A stretch of 21,175 nt of DNA from an uncultured Prevotella sp. (lineage in GTDB: Bacteria; Bacteroidota; Bacteroidia; Bacteroidales; Bacteroidaceae), in assembly GCA_934281565.1 (NCBI GenBank), contig CAKQXI010000031.1:1-21175 (forward strand), read 5' to 3'. The notes under the pieces are model-generated. The model saw only the letters and a list, made by a program, of their open reading frames with translations. It made no database searches and had not been told where the DNA came from. The position numbers and the translations under genes are program-made. How positions within the stretch are numbered: position 1 is the stretch's first letter; the number at the start of each line of letters is the position of its first letter. Positions 6,408 to 14,487 of the stretch are shown here, in pieces.

Positions 6408-9400
6408 ATCCTTATTTTATATTTTTCATCGATACTCTTGGGCAATACGACATCCACCACTACGACACCCGCCTTTGAAAGCGATGCCGAGATACCGCAT
6501 CCACGCATATTCGTCACCTCCCCTATCTCCCTTACTATCTGGCGACAAAGCAGGAATTTCAGGTTGGCAGTAAGTGGAGTAAAAAGTTCCGTGCATTGTT
6601 GCTCCGAAAGTCTCAGCTTGGGCATGGGTACACAGAATGTCGTATAATGACTGCCTATGCCACTCTCCTTGTTCGTTATCTCCTTGCTTCCTCCCTCCTT
6701 ATATAGTACATCAAAGAGATAGACCAACTTGTCACGGTCTAACTTGACATTCCCCTCCACTTGCTGCATCGCCTGTGTACTAAGCATGGAGTACAGTGAC
6801 TTATAATAATCCACCAACTCACGCAACGACTGCACATCCGTCGAATGGCTGTCTATAAGCTGTCGGATGCGGGATGGATAATACATCGTCTCGTGCTTCA
6901 ACGTAGATAAGCAATTATCCAACACAGAGTTAGAGATATGCAACTGGGCGTTCTCATACTCAGCCCGATGCAGTTCGTCTTCTGCCAGTTCTATGTTCAC
7001 CGCCTCACTCTTGGAGGTAGCCACACTTTGCCTAAGGGCATCCTCTATCTGCATCACCAGTTCGTTAAGCTGCTGGTTGATGTTCTTCAATCCACCATGC
7101 CTATCCCACAACAACTGTATCTTCTCCAGTTTCGCCTCATCGGAAACTTCGCTCAAAAGAACCTTGTTGATACCATTCAGCTTCTCGATGGCGAAACGAT
7201 AACTCAATACATGACGGAAATACAGGAAGTAATAAGCCAATGGCAACTGCAACAGCAAAAGCACAAGCAAGATAACGGCAACAGTCTTTGAGTTCTCCGA
7301 GACTTGCATGGTACGAACATAGTCAGGAAGTGTCTTGTCGGCACTACGCTCACGAAACAGTTGGGTGTATATCTTGTTGTTGCTATGGTAAAGCTGCCAT
7401 TCGTGAAGTGCCAAGGCTGCCACGGCACTCTCGTTCCGAATATCGAGGATTACATCATAATTGGTAGGCAAACTATCACGAAGCCATTTTAGTTCTGCCG
7501 CTCCGTTTCCTTTCGGCATCCTCACCATCAAATCTTTTCCATCGGGATGGATGGAAAGATAATACTGGTTGAGATAATAACGAGAGGAATCGGCAAACTG
7601 CAAGGTCTTGCGATATTCCCCATTGATATTGCTGAAATAAGTGCTGTCGGCAAAGGCACTGGCTCGAAGTAGATGCACCGACTTCGCCACCATAGGAAGT
7701 GCGTTGCCCACCAACATACCCATGAGCAGAACACCAACGAGCATCAACCGTTGCATACCCCGTGGCAATCGGAAGACAAACTTACTGCCCTTCCCTACCT
7801 CGCTCTCTGCCTGTATGTCACAGACATGGAAGATATGGCTCAGTTTCTTATATTTCTCTATGATACCTTTGCAGTTCAACAGTCCAAAGCCATGACCTCC
7901 AGTATAAGTACGGTCGAACACATGAGCCAAGGTAGCCTCGTCCATACCCTTTCCGTTATCAGAAATCACCACTTCCACATAATCAGCCTGTACTTGCGCA
8001 CCGATGGAAACCTTGCCACCACCTTGCGTAAACTTACGAGCATTGTCGGCAATGGTGTTGATCATGAAAAGTGTCAAGGTTCGGTCTGCCTTTACCACGG
8101 CATCCGTGGGATGTATATCCAGTTCGATGCCTTTCATCTGATAGTTCATCTTGCCTTTCGCCACAATATCAAAGAGCGGTTGCAACGGGAAACTCTCTAT
8201 ATGGAGGCTCAAGGTACCCTGTCGCATCTGTATCCATTGAGTTAAGACATCATTATATTGGTTAATCTTATCCGTCAGCTCGGATATATATTGGTAACGT
8301 TCTTGCCTTACTTCCTCCGTATCCTGTCCCTCAGCAAGTCGGTTTACCTCGTTTATCATACGGTCAATGAAAGGGGTGATACTATTTACCAACGCTATCT
8401 TGGCACGTTGCTCTAAGTTGCGTTTCTTATTGTCGAGTACATGGATGCGTGCCATCTGGATAGCTTCGTCTATTTCTTCTTTCCTGTCGTTTAAGTCATT
8501 GATACGCTGAATATTCCTTTCTTTCCACTCATTCAATGGTTCAAGAAGTTTAGACACAGAGTTTTCCTTGTCTTTCTTCCTCCTCAAGCGGTCAAAGAAA
8601 TACAGCAAGAATATCACCAAGACTATCATAGCCACTACAGCCGCAATCATCCAGTTAAGTTGATAAGAGTTCTTGTCAAGGAGTGCGGCACGAGCTTCCA
8701 ACTGTCGGTCTTGTCGAGATTGTTCTTGCAAGTCCAGGTAGATGTTGCGGTTATAATCACTCTTTGGCTTGTCATCAATGGCAGAATATACCAAGCTAAG
8801 TTGCTCACGGATGGAAGCCACAAGGTCGGGTGCTGCACTGATAGCCTTGTTCTCGTTCAATGCAAGGTTGAGACAAGTTATCGCAGAATGGTAATCCTTG
8901 ATGGCACGATAACATTCCGCCAACGTGCGGTATGTTCCTGCTCGCTGATAAACATCGCCATACGAAGAAAAGAGATTGAGCGCACGTTGTGCGAAGTTTC
9001 CAGCCAACAGATTGTTTGCCATGTGGTCTATGTTAAGATACTGGATGGCAGGCAAGTTGTTCTTGATTAGAAACTCTCTCATCGCAGGCTTCTGAAGATG
9101 CTCGCTCAACGCTTGCAACGCCTGTGCCTGCCAATAGGGATAAGTGTCTCCAGCACTTGCCAACATATAGCATCTCACCAAATTGTCAAACTCAGCCTGA
9201 TAGATTTCCTCCTGTGTTCCTTGGGTTAAAGCACCGCCAGAGCCATAATTATATAAATAGTTGAGATACTGCGCCGTATCTTGTTCCAAGGCATCGGGGT
9301 CAAGGTCATTGAGAGCCTTGAGCATCGGTTCGTCCAAGCCTACATAATAAAAGTAAGTGGCTGCAACAATATCAAACTCGGAATGAGCATAGATGGCACG

Positions 9401-9886
9401 CTTACGTTCACGAGGTGGCAGGTTGTCAGCTTCTTCCCCGATACGGCGTAATCGGCGCATCGCCACTTCTCGGTAAGCATAAAAATCTTTGTTACGAGCC
9501 TCACGCTGGCAGATACGCATATATTGCACATCAGCCACCAGAAGCTCTATCTGGTTGTTGGTATGTTCCTCCACTTGTGCCAACCATTGCTTTGCCTCGT
9601 CCAGCCTCATCTTTGCCATAGCCACGAAAGCCATGTTGTTACAAGCCTCGGCATAGCCTTCCCCATAATCGCCAGATAGTTTCAAAGCTCTCTGCGCCAG
9701 CACTTTAACAGAGTCTAAATTACGATAATGATAGGCATAAGACCTGTCATTCAACTCATCTACCTCACTCTTTCGTGATGGTGAGCAAGCCGAAAGGAAA
9801 AGCACCGTCATCGTCATCATGAGAACAACGATGCCACTTGAACGATATGTATGAACTGCCTGTCTGATGAGGGCAAAAGTAACCAT
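6404..9886 (-). CDS. Giant sensor histidine kinase with two fused kinase-like modules (DUF5112/DUF5113-like)
   Basis: This is a 1,160-aa sensor. The ATG at 9886 was chosen because it gives a signal peptide ending LFLSAC, with a lipid-type Cys34 (numbering from this start). Residues about 40-390 are helical TPR-like repeats, probably periplasmic. A membrane segment (412-431) precedes a coiled coil and an ATPase domain with N-box NTIADNARKFT (about 610), G1 DNGKGM (643) and G2 GGHGFGLL (663). Two more membrane segments (about 714-732, 867-889) flank a second extracytoplasmic domain. The last part (about 985-1160) contains LKHETMYYPSRI, an H-box-like motif with His998, then a decayed ATPase-like end (LLCRQIVREIGE, later VVDVVLP). 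I believe this is the DUF5112-HATPase-DUF5113 architecture known in Bacteroides, though no profile was run. It is first in an operon with the response regulator, overlapping by 4 bases, and divergent from the LacI gene. Confidence 0.85.
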   Translation of the reverse strand: MVTFALIRQAVHTYRSSGIVVLMMTMTVLFLSACSPSRKSEVDELNDRSYAYHYRNLDSVKVLAQRALKLSGDYGEGYAEACNNMAFVAMAKMRLDEAKQWLAQVEEHTNNQIELLVADVQYMRICQREARNKDFYAYREVAMRRLRRIGEEADNLPPRERKRAIYAHSEFDIVAATYFYYVGLDEPMLKALNDLDPDALEQDTAQYLNYLYNYGSGGALTQGTQEEIYQAEFDNLVRCYMLASAGDTYPYWQAQALQALSEHLQKPAMREFLIKNNLPAIQYLNIDHMANNLLAGNFAQRALNLFSSYGDVYQRAGTYRTLAECYRAIKDYHSAITCLNLALNENKAISAAPDLVASIREQLSLVYSAIDDKPKSDYNRNIYLDLQEQSRQDRQLEARAALLDKNSYQLNWMIAAVVAMIVLVIFLLYFFDRLRRKKDKENSVSKLLEPLNEWKERNIQRINDLNDRKEEIDEAIQMARIHVLDNKKRNLEQRAKIALVNSITPFIDRMINEVNRLAEGQDTEEVRQERYQYISELTDKINQYNDVLTQWIQMRQGTLSLHIESFPLQPLFDIVAKGKMNYQMKGIELDIHPTDAVVKADRTLTLFMINTIADNARKFTQGGGKVSIGAQVQADYVEVVISDNGKGMDEATLAHVFDRTYTGGHGFGLLNCKGIIEKYKKLSHIFHVCDIQAESEVGKGSKFVFRLPRGMQRLMLVGVLLMGMLVGNALPMVAKSVHLLRASAFADSTYFSNINGEYRKTLQFADSSRYYLNQYYLSIHPDGKDLMVRMPKGNGAAELKWLRDSLPTNYDVILDIRNESAVAALALHEWQLYHSNNKIYTQLFRERSADKTLPDYVRTMQVSENSKTVAVILLVLLLLQLPLAYYFLYFRHVLSYRFAIEKLNGINKVLLSEVSDEAKLEKIQLLWDRHGGLKNINQQLNELVMQIEDALRQSVATSKSEAVNIELAEDELHRAEYENAQLHISNSVLDNCLSTLKHETMYYPSRIRQLIDSHSTDVQSLRELVDYYKSLYSMLSTQAMQQVEGNVKLDRDKLVYLFDVLYKEGGSKEITNKESGIGSHYTTFCVPMPKLRLSEQQCTELFTPLTANLKFLLCRQIVREIGEVTNMRGCGISASLSKAGVVVVDVVLPKSIDEKYKIRI

Positions 9887-9946
9887 AAAATCCCGAATAA
9901 GCGAAATAAAACCAATCTTTTTTTGTTTTTCCAGCAAAAAAAGTGC

Positions 9947-10016
9947 TGTGCATTCGCACAATTCGTTTTTTTATTGTATATTTGTGCCGAAAAAATGTGT
10001 TTGTGGTCGCACACAA
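9947..10016. promoter_or_regulatory. Paired operator-like inverted repeats in the divergent kinase/LacI intergenic region
   Basis: TGTGCATTCGCACA (9947-9960) is an inverted repeat with 5-bp arms. TTGTGGTCGCACACAA (10001-10016) is a second one with 5-bp arms and a 6-bp centre. Both contain TCGCACA (9954-9960 and 10007-10013). The first overlaps the predicted -33 region of the LacI promoter and the second lies just after its predicted start site. This suits autoregulation by the LacI-type protein, but it is inference. Confidence 0.45.
9953..9984 (+). promoter_or_regulatory. Promoter for the LacI-hydrolase-antiporter operon
   Basis: The -7 box TATATTTG (9977-9984) fits TAnnTTTG exactly. The -33 box is TTCG (9953-9956), one mismatch to TTTG, with a 20-bp spacer. 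The predicted start lies near 9990, about 48 bases before the ATG at 10038. I could not find a convincing promoter for the divergent kinase gene. Confidence 0.6.
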
Positions 10017-10037
10017 TCATGTCAAAACAACAATATA

Positions 10038-11102
10038 ATGACCGAAAAGATAAGAATTAAAGATATTGCCGAAAGAGCTGGCGTATCCGTAGGAACCGTA
10101 GACAGAGTGCTTCACGACCGCCCCAACGTTTCTAAGCCTGCACGTGAGAAGGTGGAGAAAGCGCTCAAGGAAATGAATTACCAACCCAATATGTATGCCA
10201 GTGCATTGGCATATAACAAGTCGTACGTATTCTATCTCCTGATACCTAAGCATGAGTCAGAGGCCTATTGGGAAGAAATAGAGGAAGGAGCACGCAAATG
10301 TGAGGATGTGAGGCGTGACTTCCACATCAGCTTAGAGATTACTTTCTACGAGCGTTCCAGCGAAGAATCATTCCAAGAGACAGGCAAGGAGATATTGGCG
10401 GCTATGCCCGATGGCGTCATCGTCGTACCATCCTCTCTTGAAGTCACTCGTGAATTTACCGAGCAACTGCACGCCAAGGGCATCCCATTCATCTTGCTTG
10501 ACTCTTATATGCCCGATCTCCGTCCATTGTCTTTCTTCGGTCAAGACTCTTTCTGCAGTGGTTACTTCGCTGCGAAGATGCTCATGATGATTGCCAACAA
10601 GGAGACGGAGATCATGGTGATGAGGCAGACCAAGGATGGTCGTGTCGTGAGCAAGCAGCAGGACAACCGTGAGGTGGGATTTCGCCATTATATGCACGAC
10701 CACTTCCCCAAGGTCAAGATCATAGACCTCGACTTACCGCTCAACGGTACTCGCTCCGAATACATCAAGATGCTGGAGAAATACTTCGAGGAACATCCCG
10801 ACACTCACCATTGCATCACTATGACCTCGAAGGCACATATCGTGGGCGACTTCCTCTTGAAAGCCAACCGCCGTGACATTCAAATCATGGGTTACGACAT
10901 GGTGGGCAAGAACGCCAGATGCCTGCGTGAGGGAAGCATCTCGTTCCTGATTGCACAGCACGCTTATATGCAAGGATATTCTTGCGTGGAGACTCTCTTT
11001 CGTGCCATTGTGCTCAAGAAGAAAGTCACACCGGTCAACTATATGCCGATAGAATTGTTGATGAAAGAGAACGTTGATTTCTATCGCCGTACACAATTAT
11101 AG
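10038..11102 (+). CDS. LacI-family transcriptional regulator
   Basis: This 354-aa ligand-responsive DNA-binding protein starts with a LacI-type helix-turn-helix: KIRIKDIAERAGVSVGTVDR, then VLHDRPNVS and a hinge helix ending LNYQP-like (MNYQPNMYASALA). The rest is a periplasmic-binding-protein-like sensor domain (YVFYLLIPKHESEAYW at the start, DGVIVVPSS, GIPFILLDSYMP, GQDSFCSGYFAAKML, IQIMGYDMVG). The frame is open further upstream, but that extension crosses the promoter, and the ATG at 10038 matches the usual family start a few residues before the helix-turn-helix. Ligands of this family are usually sugars; here the ligand is unknown. It is followed after 33 bases by a secreted hydrolase gene, so it likely controls its own operon. 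Confidence 0.9.
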   Translation: MTEKIRIKDIAERAGVSVGTVDRVLHDRPNVSKPAREKVEKALKEMNYQPNMYASALAYNKSYVFYLLIPKHESEAYWEEIEEGARKCEDVRRDFHISLEITFYERSSEESFQETGKEILAAMPDGVIVVPSSLEVTREFTEQLHAKGIPFILLDSYMPDLRPLSFFGQDSFCSGYFAAKMLMMIANKETEIMVMRQTKDGRVVSKQQDNREVGFRHYMHDHFPKVKIIDLDLPLNGTRSEYIKMLEKYFEEHPDTHHCITMTSKAHIVGDFLLKANRRDIQIMGYDMVGKNARCLREGSISFLIAQHAYMQGYSCVETLFRAIVLKKKVTPVNYMPIELLMKENVDFYRRTQL

Positions 11103-11135
11103 ATTAGAATATAACATCATAAAACCAAACAAGAA

Positions 11136-12299
11136 ATGAAACACAACTTTTGTCAAGTAAGCAAGATTGCATTGTTGGCGGTCACAGCCATGATGTGCGG
11201 AGTAAGCACAATGAATGCACAGGCTTCTCTTTCCAAGAGCGAAGCCCAGCAAGCCAAGGATTCCATAGCCAAGGGATGGCTGACGGAAATGAGAGAGAAA
11301 TACATCGATGACTGGAACACCAGTGTCGTCAAGGCGAATGGTCGCACGATGAGATACTGGGAGAACAGATATGGCAAGATGCCTAAGGGTGGATTTTCCC
11401 TTTACATATCCCTGCATGGTGGCGGTAGCGGTCCTGCCGAGATGAACAACCAGCAATGGGACAACCAGAAGCATCTTTATGTGCCAGAGAACGCTTGGTA
11501 CATCGCTCCCCGTGCTCCTCATGATGACTGGGATATGTGGTGCAAACCTGACCTCGATAAGTTCTATGAAACTTTGATTGTCATGGCGCAAGCCTGTGGA
11601 AATGTCAATCCAGACCGTATCTATATCATGGGTTACTCCGCTGGTGGTGACGGTGTATGGAGAATGGCTCCACGTATGGCAGACAGATGGGCTGCAGCCT
11701 CCATGATGGCTGGTCATCCTGGGGATGTACGCCTTGAGAACTTGCGCAACACACCTTTCATGATATGGTGCGGTGCCTTGGATGGCGCTTATAACCGCAA
11801 CTTGGAAGACACCAAACGAGGCGTGGAAATGGACTCACTCCAACATAACGACCCAGAGGGTTACATCCACGAGACTCATATCGTAGACGGTATGGCACAC
11901 TGGATGAACCGTGTAGATACTGCTGCCGTTAGCTGGATGGCTAAATACACCCGCAACCCTTATCCTAAGAAGATTGTATGGGGACAAGAGGAAGTGCTTC
12001 GCCCTTCATTCTACTGGCTCACGGCACCAGCCAACGAGATGGCACGTGGCAAGATGGTACGCCTCCAAGTAGACGGCAACATCATCAATATCAGCCAGTG
12101 CGACTACTCTACCCTTACACTCTGGCTCAACGACGACATCGTAGACCTTGACAAGAAAGTAAAGGTAGTATATAAGGGCAAGACCCTCTACAATGCCTTG
12201 GCTCCACGTACAGCCGAGAACCTGCGCAGCACCCTCTACAACAGAGGTGACTTGCGCTATTCTTTCCCTGCCAAGATACAGGTGAAGATAAAGAAATAA
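11136..12299 (+). CDS. Secreted alpha/beta hydrolase (esterase-like)
   Basis: This 387-aa enzyme has a signal peptide (KIALLAVTAMMCGVSTMNAQA, cleavage near residue 30). The catalytic domain shows an oxyanion-hole motif SLHGGGSG (92-99), the nucleophile elbow GYSAGG with Ser168, a likely acid Asp216 in WCGALDG and a likely catalytic His255 in DGMAHWM. These give a complete Ser-Asp-His triad in the expected order. The layout is like the PHB-depolymerase/feruloyl-esterase type of exported esterase. A C-terminal domain of about 100 residues (from about 285, with MVRLQVDGNIINISQCDYS) looks beta-rich and may be an accessory domain. The substrate is unknown; an acylated polysaccharide or other ester is plausible. 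It lies between the LacI gene and the antiporter gene, 54 bases before the latter. Confidence 0.82.
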   Translation: MKHNFCQVSKIALLAVTAMMCGVSTMNAQASLSKSEAQQAKDSIAKGWLTEMREKYIDDWNTSVVKANGRTMRYWENRYGKMPKGGFSLYISLHGGGSGPAEMNNQQWDNQKHLYVPENAWYIAPRAPHDDWDMWCKPDLDKFYETLIVMAQACGNVNPDRIYIMGYSAGGDGVWRMAPRMADRWAAASMMAGHPGDVRLENLRNTPFMIWCGALDGAYNRNLEDTKRGVEMDSLQHNDPEGYIHETHIVDGMAHWMNRVDTAAVSWMAKYTRNPYPKKIVWGQEEVLRPSFYWLTAPANEMARGKMVRLQVDGNIINISQCDYSTLTLWLNDDIVDLDKKVKVVYKGKTLYNALAPRTAENLRSTLYNRGDLRYSFPAKIQVKIKK

Positions 12300-12353
12300 A
12301 GCAGATGAGGATAAAGAGATAAAAGAGAAGATATTACAAACAACATAACACAC

Positions 12354-13664
12354 ATGAGCACTAAAAAAGGATTACTGGCATTGTCGCCCTTGATTTTACT
12401 AATAGGTCTGATAGCCCTTTTCACCATCTACTCAGTGGAGAGCGATGACAAGAACATGAACTTGTCCCTTACCGTAGCATTCATGATTTCCAGCATTTAT
12501 GCGGTCGCCATCTCAGGAGGTATCCCAGTGAAGAAGCGCATCGACACATATAGCAAAGGTGCTGGTGCCAGCAATCTGATGCTCATGCTCTGGATATATG
12601 TACTGGCAGGTGCATTCGCAGCCTCTGCCAAGGCTATGGGTTCCGTTGATGCCACGGTCAACCTTGCCCTTAGCATCTTGCCAACCAACATGATCTTGCC
12701 CGGTTTGTTCTTGGCAGCTTGCTTTATCTCGCTATCCATTGGAACCAGTGTCGGAACAGTCGTGGCACTTGTGCCTATCGCCGCTGGTATCGCCCACTCC
12801 ATCGATGCCAATGTAGGTATGATAGTGGCTATCATCGTGGGCGGTGCATACTTTGGTGACAATCTTTCTTTCATATCCGACACAACGGTCGTTGCCACAC
12901 AGACACAGGAGTGTCGAATGAGTGATAAGTTCCATGTCAATTCACTTATCGTCATACCAGCCGCTTGTGCCATCCTCCTTGTCTATGCCGCCATGGGAGC
13001 AGGAACCAAAGCCCCTACTGAAGTTGGCGAAGTGGAATATATCAAGGTCATACCTTACCTTGTCGTACTGATAACGGCGATTGCTGGCATGAACGTGATG
13101 GCTGTGCTTACCTTGGGTGCCTTGCTATGCGGTGCCATCGGCATCATCGGCGGATACCTTGGGATGCACGGCACTTACAACCTCTTTGGATGGTTTCAGG
13201 CAATGGGTGATGGTGTAACAGGCATGGGCGAGCTGATTATCATCGCCATGATGGCTGGCGGTATGTTGGAGATTATCAGGGAGAATGGAGGCATCAACTT
13301 CATCATCGACAAGATTACGGCACATATCAGTACGAAACGAGGTGCCGAATTGGCTATCGCCGCCCTTGTCTCGATGGTGAACCTCTGCACAGCCAACAAT
13401 ACCGTGGCTATCTTGACGGTAGGCAACATCTCCAAGAAGATTGGAGATAAGTTTGGCGTTGATAACCGAAAGGCTGCCAGCATCTTGGATACTTTCTCCT
13501 GCATGATACAAGGCCTTATCCCATATAGCGTGCAGATGCTTCTGGCAGCAGGACTGTCCAATCTCAGTCCACTCGACATCCTGCCCTACCTCTATTATCC
13601 GATGGCTATCGGAGTGGCAGCCTTGTTGGCTATCGCTTTCAGATACCCAAAGAAATATAGCTAA
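12354..13664 (+). CDS. nhaC: NhaC-family Na+/H+ antiporter-like transporter
   Basis: This 436-aa inner-membrane transporter has about 11-12 hydrophobic segments. The motif GGAYFGDNLSFISDTTVVA (about residues 162-180) is a strong signature of the NhaC branch of the ion-transporter superfamily; SISIGTSVGTVVAL-like packing (SLSIGTSVGTVVALVPIAAG) comes just before it. A second-half repeat has MVNLCTANNTVAILTVG and SCMIQGLIPYSVQM, as expected for an inverted-repeat fold. NhaC relatives exchange protons for sodium, and some exchange organic acids such as malate for lactate, so the substrate should not be taken as Na+ with certainty. Being under a LacI regulator and beside a secreted hydrolase hints at import of a released product. 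Confidence 0.88.
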   Translation: MSTKKGLLALSPLILLIGLIALFTIYSVESDDKNMNLSLTVAFMISSIYAVAISGGIPVKKRIDTYSKGAGASNLMLMLWIYVLAGAFAASAKAMGSVDATVNLALSILPTNMILPGLFLAACFISLSIGTSVGTVVALVPIAAGIAHSIDANVGMIVAIIVGGAYFGDNLSFISDTTVVATQTQECRMSDKFHVNSLIVIPAACAILLVYAAMGAGTKAPTEVGEVEYIKVIPYLVVLITAIAGMNVMAVLTLGALLCGAIGIIGGYLGMHGTYNLFGWFQAMGDGVTGMGELIIIAMMAGGMLEIIRENGGINFIIDKITAHISTKRGAELAIAALVSMVNLCTANNTVAILTVGNISKKIGDKFGVDNRKAASILDTFSCMIQGLIPYSVQMLLAAGLSNLSPLDILPYLYYPMAIGVAALLAIAFRYPKKYS

Positions 13665-13697
13665 TGTAGAACGTTAAATATTGAACAGCAACTTTTC

Positions 13698-14396
13698 ATG
13701 ATGGACTTCTTACAACGAAACCTTTTCATACAACTACGCTCCGAGAACTTCGACATCAAGGAAGAAATGGAGCCTATGACCAACTTCAAGAAAAAGAAGA
13801 TTGGCAAGATGATGAAGAACCTTGAGGATATTCCTTCAGGGGAAGTCCTCATGAACAATAATTTCCTCAACCGTCGTCTCATTTCCATCCAGAACGAGGA
13901 ACGCCATGCCATCGACACATCGGTGGAAACCATCTACCTGCTCCGACTGCTCGTAAGCAACGTAAACGCCACACTTGCCAATGGCATCAACCTAAGGGGC
14001 ATCATCCAACTTGGCAAGTTTTTGCGCACTCGTGGCAACAAGGTTGACTTCGTGAAACTTGAAAAATGGCTCTACAAGCTGCATATCCAGCGCATGGCAC
14101 AACTGGAGGGCAGCGTGCTGATCACTTTCTTTGATTTTGAAAAGGAAGAAGTTCCTTTCGTTCACCACATAGAACGAGGTGCTTACAGTCTTACGGTACG
14201 CTCGCTTTACTACAATGTCCAAGAGCAACAAGCCATCGAGTTCATACAAACAGGGACTGGATTCGTACACATCGCAAAGGGAACCATGCGCAAGAACTTA
14301 CGCCGAAGTATGCGATATTTTGAATACGCACCCATCGAGACCATCAGCAACTTCATGAACAAGTTTTTCAGTTCATTGTCGAATATTGAGGAATAA
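13698..14396 (+). CDS. Conserved unknown protein, possibly related to a nucleotidyltransferase-fold family
   Basis: This 232-aa protein has no signal peptide or membrane segment. It begins with ATG ATG; either could be used, and MDFLQRNLF looks like a natural start. The N-terminus is charged and helical (PMTNFKKKKIGKMMKNL), the centre is helical with VETIYLLRLLVSNVNATL, and the segment GINLRGIIQLGKFLRTRG-NKVDF faintly recalls the C-terminal helical part of the uncharacterised nucleotidyltransferase family (NTP_transf_5). The catalytic GS and DxD-type motifs of that family are not visible. I do not recognise a function. It lies 33 bases after the antiporter gene and probably closes the LacI operon. 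Confidence 0.65.
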   Translation: MMDFLQRNLFIQLRSENFDIKEEMEPMTNFKKKKIGKMMKNLEDIPSGEVLMNNNFLNRRLISIQNEERHAIDTSVETIYLLRLLVSNVNATLANGINLRGIIQLGKFLRTRGNKVDFVKLEKWLYKLHIQRMAQLEGSVLITFFDFEKEEVPFVHHIERGAYSLTVRSLYYNVQEQQAIEFIQTGTGFVHIAKGTMRKNLRRSMRYFEYAPIETISNFMNKFFSSLSNIEE

Positions 14397-14474
14397 TCAT
14401 CGTCACAGAAAGACACAAATATAAAATATATCTAAAAAAAGAGCGTTATCTGCCCTTATCTCTTTTCTTTTTTG

Positions 14475-14482
14475 TACCTTTG
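14475..14482 (+). promoter_or_regulatory. -7 promoter element (TACCTTTG) for the GH25 gene
   Basis: TACCTTTG is a perfect TAnnTTTG box and ends only 5 bases before the ATG at 14488. The predicted transcription start therefore falls on or next to the start codon, giving a leaderless or nearly leaderless mRNA. No good TTTG -33 box is seen; TCTG (14449-14452) is the nearest, with a 22-bp spacer. Confidence 0.6.
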
Positions 14483-14487
14483 CAGTT

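Noticed and set aside
7673..8245. 190-codon plus-strand open frame inside the kinase gene
   Set aside because: It lies antisense to the ATPase domain, has no recognisable domain, and is explained by codon bias of the real gene.
9887..9961. Longer N-terminus for the giant kinase starting at 9961
   Set aside because: The added 25 residues precede a good signal peptide and would spoil it; the ATG at 9886 is better.
9867..10037. 57-codon N-terminal extension of the LacI-type protein
   Set aside because: It crosses the -7 box and the operator-like repeats, has no family resemblance, and the ATG at 10038 gives the normal start.
11097..11717. 206-codon minus-strand open frame over the hydrolase gene
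   Set aside because: It is a shadow of the hydrolase, which has a complete catalytic triad in the other strand.
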